From Jatrophihabitans sp035642535 (GTDB taxonomy: Bacteria > Actinomycetota > Actinomycetes > Mycobacteriales > Jatrophihabitantaceae): a stretch of DNA of 64,000 nucleotides. Positions within the stretch are counted from its first letter, which is position 1. Every line of letters starts with the position of its first letter. The notes beneath the pieces were generated by a model. It saw only the letters and a list, made by a program, of their open reading frames with translations. It made no database searches and was not told where the DNA came from. Shown here one piece after another: positions 15,765 to 24,104 of the stretch. A program made the translations under genes and the position numbers. The DNA lies in the NCBI GenBank assembly GCA_035642535.1, contig DASQSE010000003.1, positions 1 to 64,000 on the forward strand, read 5' to 3'.

Positions 15765-17030
15765 TCAGCTGCCCAGGAGCGCGGACCACATGCCCGGGAA
15801 GTCAGGCAGCGTCTTCGTCGTGGCGCCGATGTCGTCGATCTCGATGCCCGGCACGATCAGGCCGAGCACGGCGCCGGCGGTAGCCATCCGGTGGTCGGCG
15901 TAGGAGTGCCAGATGTTGCCGTGCAGCCGGGTCGGCGTGATGGTGAGCCCGTCGGACTGCTCGGCGATCTCGCCGCCGAGCCGGCTCAGCTCGGTGCACA
16001 GCGCGGCCAGCCGGTCGGTCTCGTGGCCGCGCAGGTGGCCGATTCCGTAGAAGGACGAGGCGGTGTCGGCGAGCGCTGCGATCGCGGAGAGCACCGGCGT
16101 CAGCTCGCCGACGTCGCGCAGGTCGGCGACGAGGCCGCTGATCGAACCGGTGCCGCTCACCGTCAGCCCGTCCGGGTCGAGATCGACGATCGCGCCCATC
16201 TCGGTAAGTAGGCCGCGCAGCGCATCCCCGGCCTGGGTGGTCGCCGCCGGCCAGCCGGCTATCCGGACCGTCCCGCCGGTGACCACGCCCGCCGCGAGGA
16301 AGGGCGCGGCGTTGGACAGATCCGGCTCGACGACCCGGGTGCCGCCCGCGATCCGGCCGGGCGCCACCCGCCATGCGCTGACGCCGACACACTCCGCGTC
16401 GACACCGACGGCGCGCAGCAGGTCGAGCGTCATGTCGATATGCGGTTGGGAGGGCACCGGCCCGGCGCCCGTGTGGACGATCTCGATGCCCTTTTCGTAG
16501 CGCGCGCCGGCGAGCAGCAGGCCGGAGACGAATTGCGACGAGGCAGATGCATCGATGTGCACGCTGCCGCCGGGCGCGGTGCCGTGGCCGTGCACTGTGA
16601 ACGGCAGGTGGCCCCGGCCGCCGTCGTCGACGTCCACGCCGGCCTGCCGCAACCCGTCGATGAGCGTCGCCATCGGCCGCTCGCGCGCGTACGCGTCCCC
16701 GTCGAAGGTCACCGGGCCGTCCGCGAGTGCGGCCAGGGGTGGGGCGAAGCGCATCACCGTGCCGGCGAGTCCGGTGTCGACGCTCCCGCCGTGCAACGGC
16801 GCGGGCGTGACGAGCCAATCCCGATCAGCGTCGGCGATGCCCACGCCCAATGACCGCAGCGCGTCGGCCATGAGCAGCGTGTCCCTCGCTCGGAGCGGTG
16901 CAACCAGCCGGGACGGCCCGTCGGCGAGCGCCGCGAGCAGCAGCAGGCGATTCGTCTGCGATTTCGAGCCGGGCAGCGAAACGCGGGCGCGTACGGGACG
17001 GTCCGCCAGCGGCGCCGCCCACATCTGCAT
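15765..17030 (-). CDS. aroA: 3-phosphoshikimate 1-carboxyvinyltransferase (EPSP synthase)
   Basis: A 421-residue EPSP synthase. The substrate motifs are in order: VSLPGSKSQTNRLLLLAAL, then DTGLAGTVMRFAPPLAAL, then IDASASSQFVSGLLLAGARY, then VEPDLSNAAPFLAAG, and finally DHRMATAGAVLGLIVPG. It condenses shikimate-3-phosphate with phosphoenolpyruvate in aromatic amino-acid synthesis. The ATG at 17030 has no Shine-Dalgarno; a CAGACT box 6 bases upstream may give a leaderless message. It is followed directly by rsgA. Confidence 0.94.
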   Translation of the reverse strand: MQMWAAPLADRPVRARVSLPGSKSQTNRLLLLAALADGPSRLVAPLRARDTLLMADALRSLGVGIADADRDWLVTPAPLHGGSVDTGLAGTVMRFAPPLAALADGPVTFDGDAYARERPMATLIDGLRQAGVDVDDGGRGHLPFTVHGHGTAPGGSVHIDASASSQFVSGLLLAGARYEKGIEIVHTGAGPVPSQPHIDMTLDLLRAVGVDAECVGVSAWRVAPGRIAGGTRVVEPDLSNAAPFLAAGVVTGGTVRIAGWPAATTQAGDALRGLLTEMGAIVDLDPDGLTVSGTGSISGLVADLRDVGELTPVLSAIAALADTASSFYGIGHLRGHETDRLAALCTELSRLGGEIAEQSDGLTITPTRLHGNIWHSYADHRMATAGAVLGLIVPGIEIDDIGATTKTLPDFPGMWSALLGS

Positions 17031-17105
17031 GGCTTCAGTCTGCCGTAATCGGCGCTCTCGGAGCGCGACGCCGACCGATGTCCCTACTCGCTGAATAATG
17101 GGCCT

Positions 17106-17837
17106 ATGTGCGGCCGCTACGTCTCCGTCCGCTCGAACGAGGACCTCACCGACGAGTTCGACGCGATAGACGCCACGAACGGCGAGTGGGACGAGCCAAA
17201 CTACAACGTCGCGCCCACCGACCCGGTGCGGGTCGTCGTCAACCGGCCGCTGCGCGACGAGAACGGCACGCCGTCGAAGTGGCCCACTCGGCAGCTGCGC
17301 GTCGTGTCCTGGGGGCTCGTCCCGTCCTGGGCGAAGGACCGTTCGACGCAGGGCCGGATGTTCAATGCGCGGATCGAGTCCGTCGCCAAGACGAACGCGT
17401 TCCGCCGCGCGTACGCGATGCGCCGCTGTCTGGTCCCGGCCGACGGCTGGTACGAGTGGCACGCGCTCAGGTCCGGCAAGCAGGCCGTCTACATGACCCC
17501 GGAGGACGGCCACTCGATCGCCTTCGCCGGGCTCTACGAGTTCTGGGGCGAGCGCGGCCAGACCCTGACCACGTGCACGATCATCACCGCTGCGGCGCAG
17601 GGTGCGTTGGCCGAGATCCACGACCGGATGCCGCTCGTCCTGTCGCGCGCGTCCTGGCAGCGCTGGCTCGACCCCGAGTTGCGCGACCCGTCCGATCTGC
17701 TCATGTCCTGGGACGAGGCCGGCGGCGAGCGGCTCGAGCTGCGGCCGGTGTCGTCGCTCGTGAACAAGGTCGACAACGACGGGCCGGAACTCATCGAGCG
17801 CGTCGAGCCCCAGCCCGAGGAGCAGCGGCTCTTCTGA
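17106..17837 (+). CDS. SRAP domain protein (HMCES/YedK-like abasic-site DNA-protein crosslinker)
   Basis: A 243-residue SRAP protein. The N-terminal MCGRY places the catalytic Cys at position 2. Next come NYNVAPTDPVRVVV (active-site Asn), VSWGLVPSWAKD, MFNARIESV (with the conserved Asn-Ala-Arg-x-Glu), CLVPADGWYEW and the DRMPLVL region. The family forms a thiazolidine crosslink with abasic sites in single-stranded DNA and protects them. It overlaps the following hydrolase gene by 1 base (TGATG). An AATAAT box ends 6 bases before the ATG. Confidence 0.9.
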   Translation: MCGRYVSVRSNEDLTDEFDAIDATNGEWDEPNYNVAPTDPVRVVVNRPLRDENGTPSKWPTRQLRVVSWGLVPSWAKDRSTQGRMFNARIESVAKTNAFRRAYAMRRCLVPADGWYEWHALRSGKQAVYMTPEDGHSIAFAGLYEFWGERGQTLTTCTIITAAAQGALAEIHDRMPLVLSRASWQRWLDPELRDPSDLLMSWDEAGGERLELRPVSSLVNKVDNDGPELIERVEPQPEEQRLF

Positions 17838-18469
17838 TGACGACCAAGCTCGACATTCCGACGTTCGCCGGACCGGCGCACGCCGAGATAGACCGCCCGC
17901 ACAGTCCGCCGACAGCGCTGCTCGTGCTCACGCACGGCGCCGGCGGCGGCACCAATTCGCACGACCTGCTCGCCGCCGGCGCCGCCGCGTTGCAGGTGGG
18001 CGTCGCGGTCGTGCGGCTGACCCAGCCCTACGTCGTGGCCGGTCGGCGCTCGCCACCGGTGCCGGAGAAGCAGGACGAAGCCTGGCTGGCGGCAGTGGCG
18101 GCACTGCGCCGCCGTCGCGGTTTCAAGGAGCTGCCCCTGATCGTCGGTGGCCGTTCCAACGGCGCGCGGGTGGCCTGCCGGACTGCCACTGCGTCCGGCG
18201 CGGTCGGGGTCGTCGCGTTGGCGTTCCCGGTGCATCCGCCGGGCAAGCCGGAGGCGTCCCGGCTGGCCGAGCTGGATGCCGCGGGTGTGCCGGTGCTCGT
18301 CGTCCAAGGCGAGCGCGACCCGTTCGGCATGCCGCCCGCCGGAGCCGACCGCACAGTGGTGGTGATCGACGGCGCCGACCACTCGCTCAAGCGCGGGCTG
18401 GCAACCGTCGCGTCCGCCGTGACGGAGTTCGTGACAACCGTGGCAGGGCGTGCAAGCGTCGTCTCATGA
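17837..18469 (+). CDS. alpha/beta hydrolase family protein
   Basis: A 210-residue alpha/beta hydrolase of the small KANL3/TEX30-like group. LLVLTHGAGGGTNSHDLLA is the oxyanion loop, LIVGGRSNGARVACRTA the nucleophile elbow (G-x-S-x-G), VLVVQGERDPFGMP holds the acid, and IDGADHSLKRG the catalytic His. The substrate is unknown. The ATG overlaps the SRAP stop, and its own end overlaps the acyl-CoA ligase start by 4 bases (ATGA), so all are in one operon. Confidence 0.8.
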   Translation: MTTKLDIPTFAGPAHAEIDRPHSPPTALLVLTHGAGGGTNSHDLLAAGAAALQVGVAVVRLTQPYVVAGRRSPPVPEKQDEAWLAAVAALRRRRGFKELPLIVGGRSNGARVACRTATASGAVGVVALAFPVHPPGKPEASRLAELDAAGVPVLVVQGERDPFGMPPAGADRTVVVIDGADHSLKRGLATVASAVTEFVTTVAGRASVVS

Positions 18470-20148
18470 CGACGCTGCGCGAAGCCCGCGACTTCCTCCT
18501 CGAGCACCGCACTGACTACGACACGGCGTACGCGAAGTTCAGTTGGCCGCGGCCGGAGCATTTCAACTTCGCCATCGATTGGTTCGACGGCGTCCTCACG
18601 GCCGAACACCCGCACCGGAGCGCCCTGCGGCTGATCGAGGCGGACGGCACGGACGCGAGCTACACGTTCGCCGAACTGTCCGCCCGCTCGGACCAGCTCG
18701 CCGGCTGGCTGCGCGGCGAGGGCGTCGCGCGCGGGATGCGGGTGCTCGTGCTGCTCGGCAATCAGGTCGAGCTCTGGGAGACCACGCTCGCCTGCATCAA
18801 GCTCGGCGCCGTGATCATCCCGGCCACGACGCTGCTCGCCGAGGCGGACCTCCGGGACCGGATCGACCGTGGTCGGGTCGGCGCGGTCATCGCGCGCGCC
18901 GAACTCGCGCCGCAGTTCGAGCACGTCCCGGGCTCCTACCTGCGCATTGCGGTCGGCGCGCCTGTGGAGGGCTGGCTGCGCTACGACGACAGCACGGTCA
19001 GCGACGCGCCGTTCGGGGCGGACGGGCCGACCGAGGCGGACGACCCGTTGCTGCTCTACTTCACGTCCGGAACGACGGCGCTGCCCAAGCTGGTCGAGCA
19101 CACGCACATCAGCTACCCGATCGGGCATCTCGCGACGATGTACTGGATCGGGCTGCAGCCCGGGGACGTCCACGTGAACGTGTCGAGCCCGGGCTGGGCC
19201 AAGCACGCCTGGTCGTGCGTGTTCGCGCCATGGCTGGCCGGCGCGACGATCTGTCTCTACAACTACCAACGCTTCGACGCCGCGGCGATGCTCGACACGC
19301 TGCGCCAAGCCAAGGTCACGACATTCTGCGCGCCGCCGACGGTCTGGCGGATGCTCGTCCAGCAGGATCTGGCGGCGTGGCGCGAAGACATGTCGCTACG
19401 CGAACTCGTCGGCGCCGGCGAGCCGCTGAACCCGGAGGTCATCGAGACCGTCCAGCGAGCGTGGGGGATGACGATCCGCGACGGGTTCGGGCAGACCGAG
19501 ACCACGCTGCAGATCGGCAACTCGCCGGGCCAGCCGGTCAAGCTCGGTTCGATGGGCCGCCCGATGCCGGGCTACGAGATCGTCCTCGTCGAACCGGCGG
19601 GCGATGCCATCGGCAGCGAGGGTGAGATCTGCGTCGTCACCGAACCGCGGCGTCCGGTCGGGCTGATGGTCGGCTACCGCGACGACGACCAACGCAACGA
19701 GATGGCCTTCGCCGGCGGCCGCTACCACACCGGTGACGTGGCGAGCCGTGACGCGGACGGCTACATCACCTATGTCGGGCGGGCCGACGACGTGTTCAAG
19801 GCCAGTGACTACCGAATCAGCCCGTTCGAGCTGGAGAGCGTCCTCATCGAGCATCCCGCCGTTGCCGAGGCCGCCGTCGTCCCGGCCCCCGACGAACTCC
19901 GGCTCGCCGTGCCGAAGGCGTACGTCGTGCTTAGTGCAGGGCACGAGCCGAGCAAGGAGCTCGCCGGCGACATCCTGGCCTACTGCCGGGAGCACCTCGC
20001 GCCGTTCAAACGCATCAGGCGACTGCAGTTCGGCGAGCTGCCCAAGACGATCAGCGGCAAGATCCGCCGGGTGGAACTGCGCGGTGCCGAGGCCGAGCAC
20101 GTCGGCCAGCGGCCCGAGGGCGAGTACCGCGAGGAGGACTTTGGCTGA
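18466..20148 (+). CDS. AMP-dependent acyl-CoA synthetase
   Basis: A 560-residue member of the ANL superfamily. The P-loop is YFTSGTTALPKLVEHTH, the A5 motif is IRDGFGQTETTL, the hinge region is GDVASRDADGYITYVGRADDVFKASDYRISPFELE and the acylation lysine is in PKTISGKIRRVEL. The sequence resembles medium-chain or acetyl/propionyl-type acyl-CoA synthetases and forms an acyl-CoA from a carboxylate, ATP and CoA. The N-terminus (HRTDYDTAYAKFSWPRPEHFNFAIDW) is typical of that group. It lies between a hydrolase and an SDR in overlapping genes, suggesting one degradation pathway. Confidence 0.88.
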   Translation: MTTLREARDFLLEHRTDYDTAYAKFSWPRPEHFNFAIDWFDGVLTAEHPHRSALRLIEADGTDASYTFAELSARSDQLAGWLRGEGVARGMRVLVLLGNQVELWETTLACIKLGAVIIPATTLLAEADLRDRIDRGRVGAVIARAELAPQFEHVPGSYLRIAVGAPVEGWLRYDDSTVSDAPFGADGPTEADDPLLLYFTSGTTALPKLVEHTHISYPIGHLATMYWIGLQPGDVHVNVSSPGWAKHAWSCVFAPWLAGATICLYNYQRFDAAAMLDTLRQAKVTTFCAPPTVWRMLVQQDLAAWREDMSLRELVGAGEPLNPEVIETVQRAWGMTIRDGFGQTETTLQIGNSPGQPVKLGSMGRPMPGYEIVLVEPAGDAIGSEGEICVVTEPRRPVGLMVGYRDDDQRNEMAFAGGRYHTGDVASRDADGYITYVGRADDVFKASDYRISPFELESVLIEHPAVAEAAVVPAPDELRLAVPKAYVVLSAGHEPSKELAGDILAYCREHLAPFKRIRRLQFGELPKTISGKIRRVELRGAEAEHVGQRPEGEYREEDFG

Positions 20149-20914
20149 GCGCACTCGCTCGTACGTCGTTACCGGCGGCGCCCGAGGCGTGGGACGCGCG
20201 ATCGTCGAACGCCTGCTCGAGGACGGTGCCGCAGTCGTCGTCCTGGATGTCGACGGCGCAGCGCTCGAGTGGGTGGCAACGCACCCGGCCGCCGACCGGC
20301 TTGCGGCCGTGGTGGGCAGCGCGGGCGACGAGACGGCGGCCACCGAGGCCGCAGACCGGGCGGAACGGTTCGCGATGTTGCACGGCTGGGTCAACAACGC
20401 CGCGATCTTCCGGGACGCGAGCCTGCATGTCGAGCCGGCGGCCATCGTCCTCGACCTGGTTGCCGCGAACCTCGCGCCGACCGTGGTGGGCTGCTTGGTC
20501 GCGGTTCGGCGTTTCCTGGCCGCGGGTAGCGGCGGTGCGATCGTCAACGTGTCGAGCCATCAGGCCCAGCGGCCGGTGCGCGGCGCATTGCCGTACGCCA
20601 CCGCGAAGGCGGCGATCGAAGGGCTGACCCGCGCAGTCGCCGTCGACTACGGACCGGCGAACATCCGGACCAACGCGGTTGCGCTCGGCACGATCGAAAC
20701 CGAGCGCTCGGCAGCGCTGCTTGCCGGGGCGGACGCGATCGAGATCGAGCGCCAACTTGCCGAGATCCATCCGCTGGGGCGCGTCGGCGCGGCCGTCGAG
20801 GTCGCCGACGTCGTCGCGTTCCTGCTCTCGGCGCGCGCCAGCTTCGTCAACGGCGCGACGTTGCCGATCGACGGCGGCCGTGCAGCCCGTGGTGCCGATC
20901 CCGAGGAGCGGTGA
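20141..20914 (+). CDS. short-chain dehydrogenase/reductase (FabG-like)
   Basis: A 257-residue classical SDR. YVVTGGARGVGRAIVERLL holds the cofactor loop, WVNNAA the stabilising motif, IVNVSSHQAQRPV the serine, and LPYATAKAAIEGLTRAVAVDY the Tyr-x3-Lys. The C-terminal VNGATLPIDGG is typical. The TTG at 20141 overlaps the ligase stop and has GAGGAGG upstream, although spacing is short (3 bases). It probably oxidises a hydroxyacyl intermediate in the same operon; this is inference from position. Confidence 0.82.
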   Translation: MAERTRSYVVTGGARGVGRAIVERLLEDGAAVVVLDVDGAALEWVATHPAADRLAAVVGSAGDETAATEAADRAERFAMLHGWVNNAAIFRDASLHVEPAAIVLDLVAANLAPTVVGCLVAVRRFLAAGSGGAIVNVSSHQAQRPVRGALPYATAKAAIEGLTRAVAVDYGPANIRTNAVALGTIETERSAALLAGADAIEIERQLAEIHPLGRVGAAVEVADVVAFLLSARASFVNGATLPIDGGRAARGADPEER

Positions 20915-20947
20915 CAGCTCCGCGTTACCTCGGGTGGCTGTTCGGAG

Positions 20948-20977
20948 CTGAGTGGGCTGCTATAACAGCCCACTCAG
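20948..20977. promoter_or_regulatory. perfect 12-bp inverted repeat with TATAA loop
   Basis: Arms CTGAGTGGGCTG (20948-20959) and CAGCCCACTCAG (20966-20977) are exactly complementary and enclose a 6-base loop CTATAA. The loop includes a -10-like TATAAC (20961-20966). It lies between the SDR stop and the antiporter. It could terminate the upstream operon or be an operator covering the antiporter promoter. Confidence 0.6.
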
Positions 20978-21013
20978 GTGGCAGATGGCAACTCGACGGA
21001 TCGCGAGGACATC

Positions 21014-22510
21014 GTGACGCTGCACGAGCTCTATGTCGACCTGCTGGTCGGCGGGCTCGTGGTGCTGGTGAGCATCGTCGCCACCCGGATAGCGGACCGG
21101 GTCGGCCTGCCCAGCTTGCTGGCCTTCCTCGCGCTCGGCGTGTTGCTCGGCGAGGACGTGCTGGGGATCAAGTTCGACGACGCGCAGCTGGCCCAGAATC
21201 TCGGCACCGCGGCCCTGGCGGTGATCCTCGTCGAGGGCGGTCTGACCACGAGCTGGTCGGACGTCAAGGCGGTCGTGGCGCCGGCCGGCGTGCTCGCGAC
21301 GGCGGGCGTCGGGGTGAGCACCGGGGTTACTGCGCTCGGTGCGCACTACCTGCTCGACCTCGGCTGGCAGCAGGCGCTGCTGCTGGGCGCAATCGCATCG
21401 TCCACGGACGCCGCCGCCGTCTTCGCCGTGCTGCGCGTCCTGCCTCTGCCGCGGCGGGTAGCCGGTGTGCTCGAGGCCGAGTCGGGGTTCAACGACGCGC
21501 CGAGCGTCATCCTGGTGCTGGTCTTCAGCGAGACGCCGTTCCACGTCGGTGCGGCACATCTCGCGGGCACGTTGGCGTACGAACTGGCGATCGGCGCGGC
21601 CGTCGGCGTCGCGGTCGGTTGGCTGGGCGCGATGACCCTGCAGCGGATGGCACTGCCGGCTTCCGGGCTTTACCCACTCGCCACCTTCACGCTCGGCATC
21701 GTCGCCTTCGCCGCGGCGGGCGCGGCCCACGCCAGCGGGTTCCTCGCCGCCTACCTGGCCGGGCTCGTGCTGGCCAACTCCGGGCTGCCGCACCGCGCCG
21801 CCACGCGCTCGTTCGCGGAGGGCACGGCCTGGCTCGCCCAGATCGGCCTGTTCGTCCTGCTCGGCCTGCTCGTGGACCCCAGCCGGCTGCCGGGCCAGAT
21901 CCTGCCCGCGCTCGTCGTGGGCCTCGTCCTGCTGCTCCTCGCCCGGCCGCTCTCGGTCGCCGCGTCGCTGGCCGCGTTTCGCACCCCGCTCCGCCACCAG
22001 GTGTTCGTGTCGTGGGCCGGTCTGCGTGGCGCCGTCCCGATCGTGCTCGCGACGTTTCCGATCGTGCGCGGCGTGCCGGACAGCGACCGGCTGCTCGACA
22101 TCGTCTTCGTCCTGGTCGTCATCTACACGCTCGTCCAGGGGCCGAGCCTCGCGCCGATCGCCCGATGGCTGCGCCTGGTACCGCGCGAGGTCACCCGCGA
22201 GATCCTCGTCGAGTCAGCGCCGCTCGACGTCCTCGACGCCGAGTTGCTGACGATGACGATCAGACCGAAGTCGCGACTGCATTCGGTGTCGATTCTCGAA
22301 TTGCGGTTGCCGGATCCCAGCGTCGTCGCGCTCGTCATCCGCGACGGCCACACGTTCGTCCCGGGCACCCACACCCAGCTCGCCGTCGGCGACGAACTCC
22401 TGATCGTGACGACCCGGCGCCTGCGCGCCGCGACCGAGAAGCGACTGCGCGCCGTCAGCCGGCGCGGCTCATTGGCGTACTGGTTCCACGAATACGGAGA
22501 ACCCGATTGA
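21014..22510 (+). CDS. CPA1-type cation/proton antiporter with C-terminal TrkA-C-like domain
   Basis: A 498-residue membrane antiporter of the NhaP/CvrA type. About twelve hydrophobic segments are present. FLALGVLLGEDVLGI and ALAVILVEGGLTTSW lead to ASSTDAAAVFAVLR and EAESGFNDAPSVILVLVF, the ion-binding core. The last ~100 residues (VSILELRLPDPSVVALVIRD, then GDELLIVTT) are a TrkA-C-like regulatory domain, as in potassium/proton antiporters. The GTG at 21014 is favoured by GCGAGGA 5 bases upstream; GTG 20978 in the same frame abuts the 12-bp palindrome and would add 12 residues. Confidence 0.85.
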   Translation: MTLHELYVDLLVGGLVVLVSIVATRIADRVGLPSLLAFLALGVLLGEDVLGIKFDDAQLAQNLGTAALAVILVEGGLTTSWSDVKAVVAPAGVLATAGVGVSTGVTALGAHYLLDLGWQQALLLGAIASSTDAAAVFAVLRVLPLPRRVAGVLEAESGFNDAPSVILVLVFSETPFHVGAAHLAGTLAYELAIGAAVGVAVGWLGAMTLQRMALPASGLYPLATFTLGIVAFAAAGAAHASGFLAAYLAGLVLANSGLPHRAATRSFAEGTAWLAQIGLFVLLGLLVDPSRLPGQILPALVVGLVLLLLARPLSVAASLAAFRTPLRHQVFVSWAGLRGAVPIVLATFPIVRGVPDSDRLLDIVFVLVVIYTLVQGPSLAPIARWLRLVPREVTREILVESAPLDVLDAELLTMTIRPKSRLHSVSILELRLPDPSVVALVIRDGHTFVPGTHTQLAVGDELLIVTTRRLRAATEKRLRAVSRRGSLAYWFHEYGEPD

Positions 22511-22515
22511 GGTGC

Positions 22516-22995
22516 TCAGAACGACGCAATCGGGGCGAGCACGGCATCGGCGGCACGGACGAGGTCGGCCGGCGCGAGTTCCACCTGTAAACCACGTTTG
22601 CCTGCCGAGACGTAGACGGTCTCGAAGGATGTCGCCGACTCGTCTACGACCACGCGCAGCCGGGTCCGGTGGCCGAGCGGTGAGATCCCGCCGACGACAT
22701 AGCCGGTCGCGCGGGCGGCCGCCGCGGGCTCGGCGAGTTCGGCCCGCTTGCCGCCGCCCAGCGCAGCTGCCAATCCCTTCAGGTCGAGGCGGGCGGCCAC
22801 CGGGACCACTGCGCAGGCGAGTCGGCCCTCGACCGTGGCGATCAACGTCTTGAAGATGCGCGCCGGGTCGACGCCGAGCGCCGCCGCGGCCTCCTCCCCG
22901 TAGGCCTGGGCACGCGGATCGTGGTCGTAGGGGTGCAGGGTGAACGGGATCTTCGCCCTGCTCAGGAGCGCGGTCGCTGGAGTTCCCGTCGCCAC
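22516..22995 (-). CDS. ybaK: Cys-tRNA(Pro)/Cys-tRNA(Cys) deacylase YbaK
   Basis: A 159-residue protein of canonical YbaK form. It has GTPATALLSRAKIPFTLHPYDHD at the N-terminus, GVDPARIFKTLIATVEG with the catalytic lysine, ATGYVVGGISPLGHRTRLRVVVD with the GGISP loop, and AGKRGLQVELAPADL near the end. It hydrolyses Cys-tRNA(Pro) formed by prolyl-tRNA synthetase. The GTG at 22995 is chosen because TACGTT lies 7 bases upstream; a TTG 3 codons earlier is the alternative. Confidence 0.92.
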   Translation of the reverse strand: MATGTPATALLSRAKIPFTLHPYDHDPRAQAYGEEAAAALGVDPARIFKTLIATVEGRLACAVVPVAARLDLKGLAAALGGGKRAELAEPAAAARATGYVVGGISPLGHRTRLRVVVDESATSFETVYVSAGKRGLQVELAPADLVRAADAVLAPIASF

Positions 22996-23020
22996 GCGCG
23001 ACAACGTAGCCGGAATGGCT

Positions 23021-23046
23021 GGAATGTCTACGCGATTACCGGGGTT
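23021..23046 (+). promoter_or_regulatory. SigR/SigH-type promoter (GGAAT-N18-GTT)
   Basis: GGAAT (23021-23025) and GTT (23044-23046) with exactly 18 bases between match the consensus of the SigR (Streptomyces) / SigH (Mycobacterium) oxidative-stress sigma factors. It lies upstream of the sigma gene itself and implies autoregulation. Confidence 0.65.
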
Positions 23047-23186
23047 TCACATGGCAAGCCGACGAACAGGAGTTCCCTCGCATGATGGTGTCCGCACCCA
23101 GTCGGGTCACCGCCGCGATCCGGCCGCTCACCACGAGCGCGATAGTCTCCACCGGAGCGGATCAAACCCGAGCAGATGGGAGCGCG

Positions 23187-23789
23187 GTGGCTGACGAGCG
23201 GGTCAAGGAGGAAACCGTCGAGGCGCGGCGCGGGCGCTTCGAGCGGGACGCGCTGCCGTTTTTGGACCAGCTCTACGCAGCCGCGATGCGGATGACCCGC
23301 AACCCCTCCGACGCCGAGGATCTCGTCCAGGAGACCTTCGTGAAGGCGTTCGCCGCCTTCCATCAGTTCACCGAAGGCACGAACCTCAAGGCCTGGCTCT
23401 ACCGCATCCTTACGAATACGTTCATCAACAACTACCGCAAGAAGCAGCGCCAGCCCCAAGAGGCGGGCGGCGAGGACGTCGAGGACTGGCAGCTGCACCG
23501 CGCCGAATCGCACACCTCGTCCGGGCTCCGCTCCGCCGAGATGGAGGCGCTGGACCACCTGCCTGACTCCGACGTGAAGGACGCGCTGCAGGCGCTGCCC
23601 GAAGATTTCCGGCTGGCGGTCTACCTCGCCGACGTCGAGGGCTTCGCATACAAGGAAATCGCTGAGATCATGGGTACGCCGATCGGCACCGTGATGTCGC
23701 GCCTGCACCGCGGTCGCAAGCAGTTGCAGAACCTGCTCACCGAGTACGCCCGCGAACGCGGCCTGATCCCCAGTGGGGTGACGAAATGA
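23187..23789 (+). CDS. sigR: ECF RNA polymerase sigma factor, SigR/SigH type
   Basis: A 200-residue ECF sigma factor. Region 2 is RMTRNPSDAEDLVQETFVKAFAAF, followed by NLKAWLYRILTNTFINNYRKKQR. Region 4 is ALPEDFRLAVYLADVEGFAYKEIAEIMGTPIGTVMSRLHRGRKQL. This closely follows SigR/SigH, which directs the thiol-oxidative stress response. The GTG at 23187 has GGGAG 4-5 bases upstream. An in-frame ATG at 23082 would add 35 residues; Streptomyces SigR is known to have a longer unstable isoform, so both may be used. It overlaps its anti-sigma gene by 4 bases. Confidence 0.92.
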   Translation: MADERVKEETVEARRGRFERDALPFLDQLYAAAMRMTRNPSDAEDLVQETFVKAFAAFHQFTEGTNLKAWLYRILTNTFINNYRKKQRQPQEAGGEDVEDWQLHRAESHTSSGLRSAEMEALDHLPDSDVKDALQALPEDFRLAVYLADVEGFAYKEIAEIMGTPIGTVMSRLHRGRKQLQNLLTEYARERGLIPSGVTK

Positions 23790-24076
23790 GTGGCTTCGGT
23801 TTCGGACCCGGAGGGCTCGACTGCGACGACGTGTTGCGTGACGTCTATCTGTACCTCGACGACGAAACCGACCCGGAGCTGCGCAACCGCATCCGTCAGC
23901 ACCTCGACGGTTGTGCGCCGTGCCTCAAGCAGTTCGGCCTCGAGCAGGACGTCCGCTCGCTGATCGCGCGCTGCTGCGGCGGCGATCAGGCCCCACTCAC
24001 GCTGCGCGAGCGGATCAGCGCGCGCATCACCGAGATCACCATCGAGTCGTCACACGTCGAATACCGCGCTGATTGA
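23786..24076 (+). CDS. rsrA: zinc-binding anti-sigma factor (RsrA/RshA type)
   Basis: A 96-residue ZAS-domain anti-sigma factor. An N-terminal Cys13 (GLDCDDVL) and the H-x3-C-x2-C motif (His39, Cys43, Cys46) are the redox-active zinc ligands. Disulfide stress ejects the zinc and releases the sigma factor. The ATG overlaps the sigma gene stop (ATGA), giving balanced expression. It matches the mycothiol-system anti-sigma family in size and spacing. Confidence 0.93.
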   Translation: MSGFGFGPGGLDCDDVLRDVYLYLDDETDPELRNRIRQHLDGCAPCLKQFGLEQDVRSLIARCCGGDQAPLTLRERISARITEITIESSHVEYRAD

Positions 24077-24096
24077 CCTGCGCGACCGGTCAGGTC
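24075..24096. terminator. possible terminator hairpin between convergent genes
   Basis: GACCTG (24075-24080) and CAGGTC (24091-24096) form a 6-bp stem with a 10-nt GC-rich loop, at the junction of rsrA and the convergent carboxypeptidase gene. There is no T tract. Confidence 0.35.
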
Positions 24097-24104
24097 GCTC
24101 ATTG

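Noticed and set aside
15765..17621. Longer aroA start up to 17621
   Set aside because: The extension is antisense to the SRAP gene; the EPSP synthase fold begins just after the ATG at 17030.
23082..23186. N-terminal extension of SigR as the sole start
   Set aside because: GTG 23187 has a good Shine-Dalgarno and gives the usual family length; the extension is kept only as a possible second isoform.
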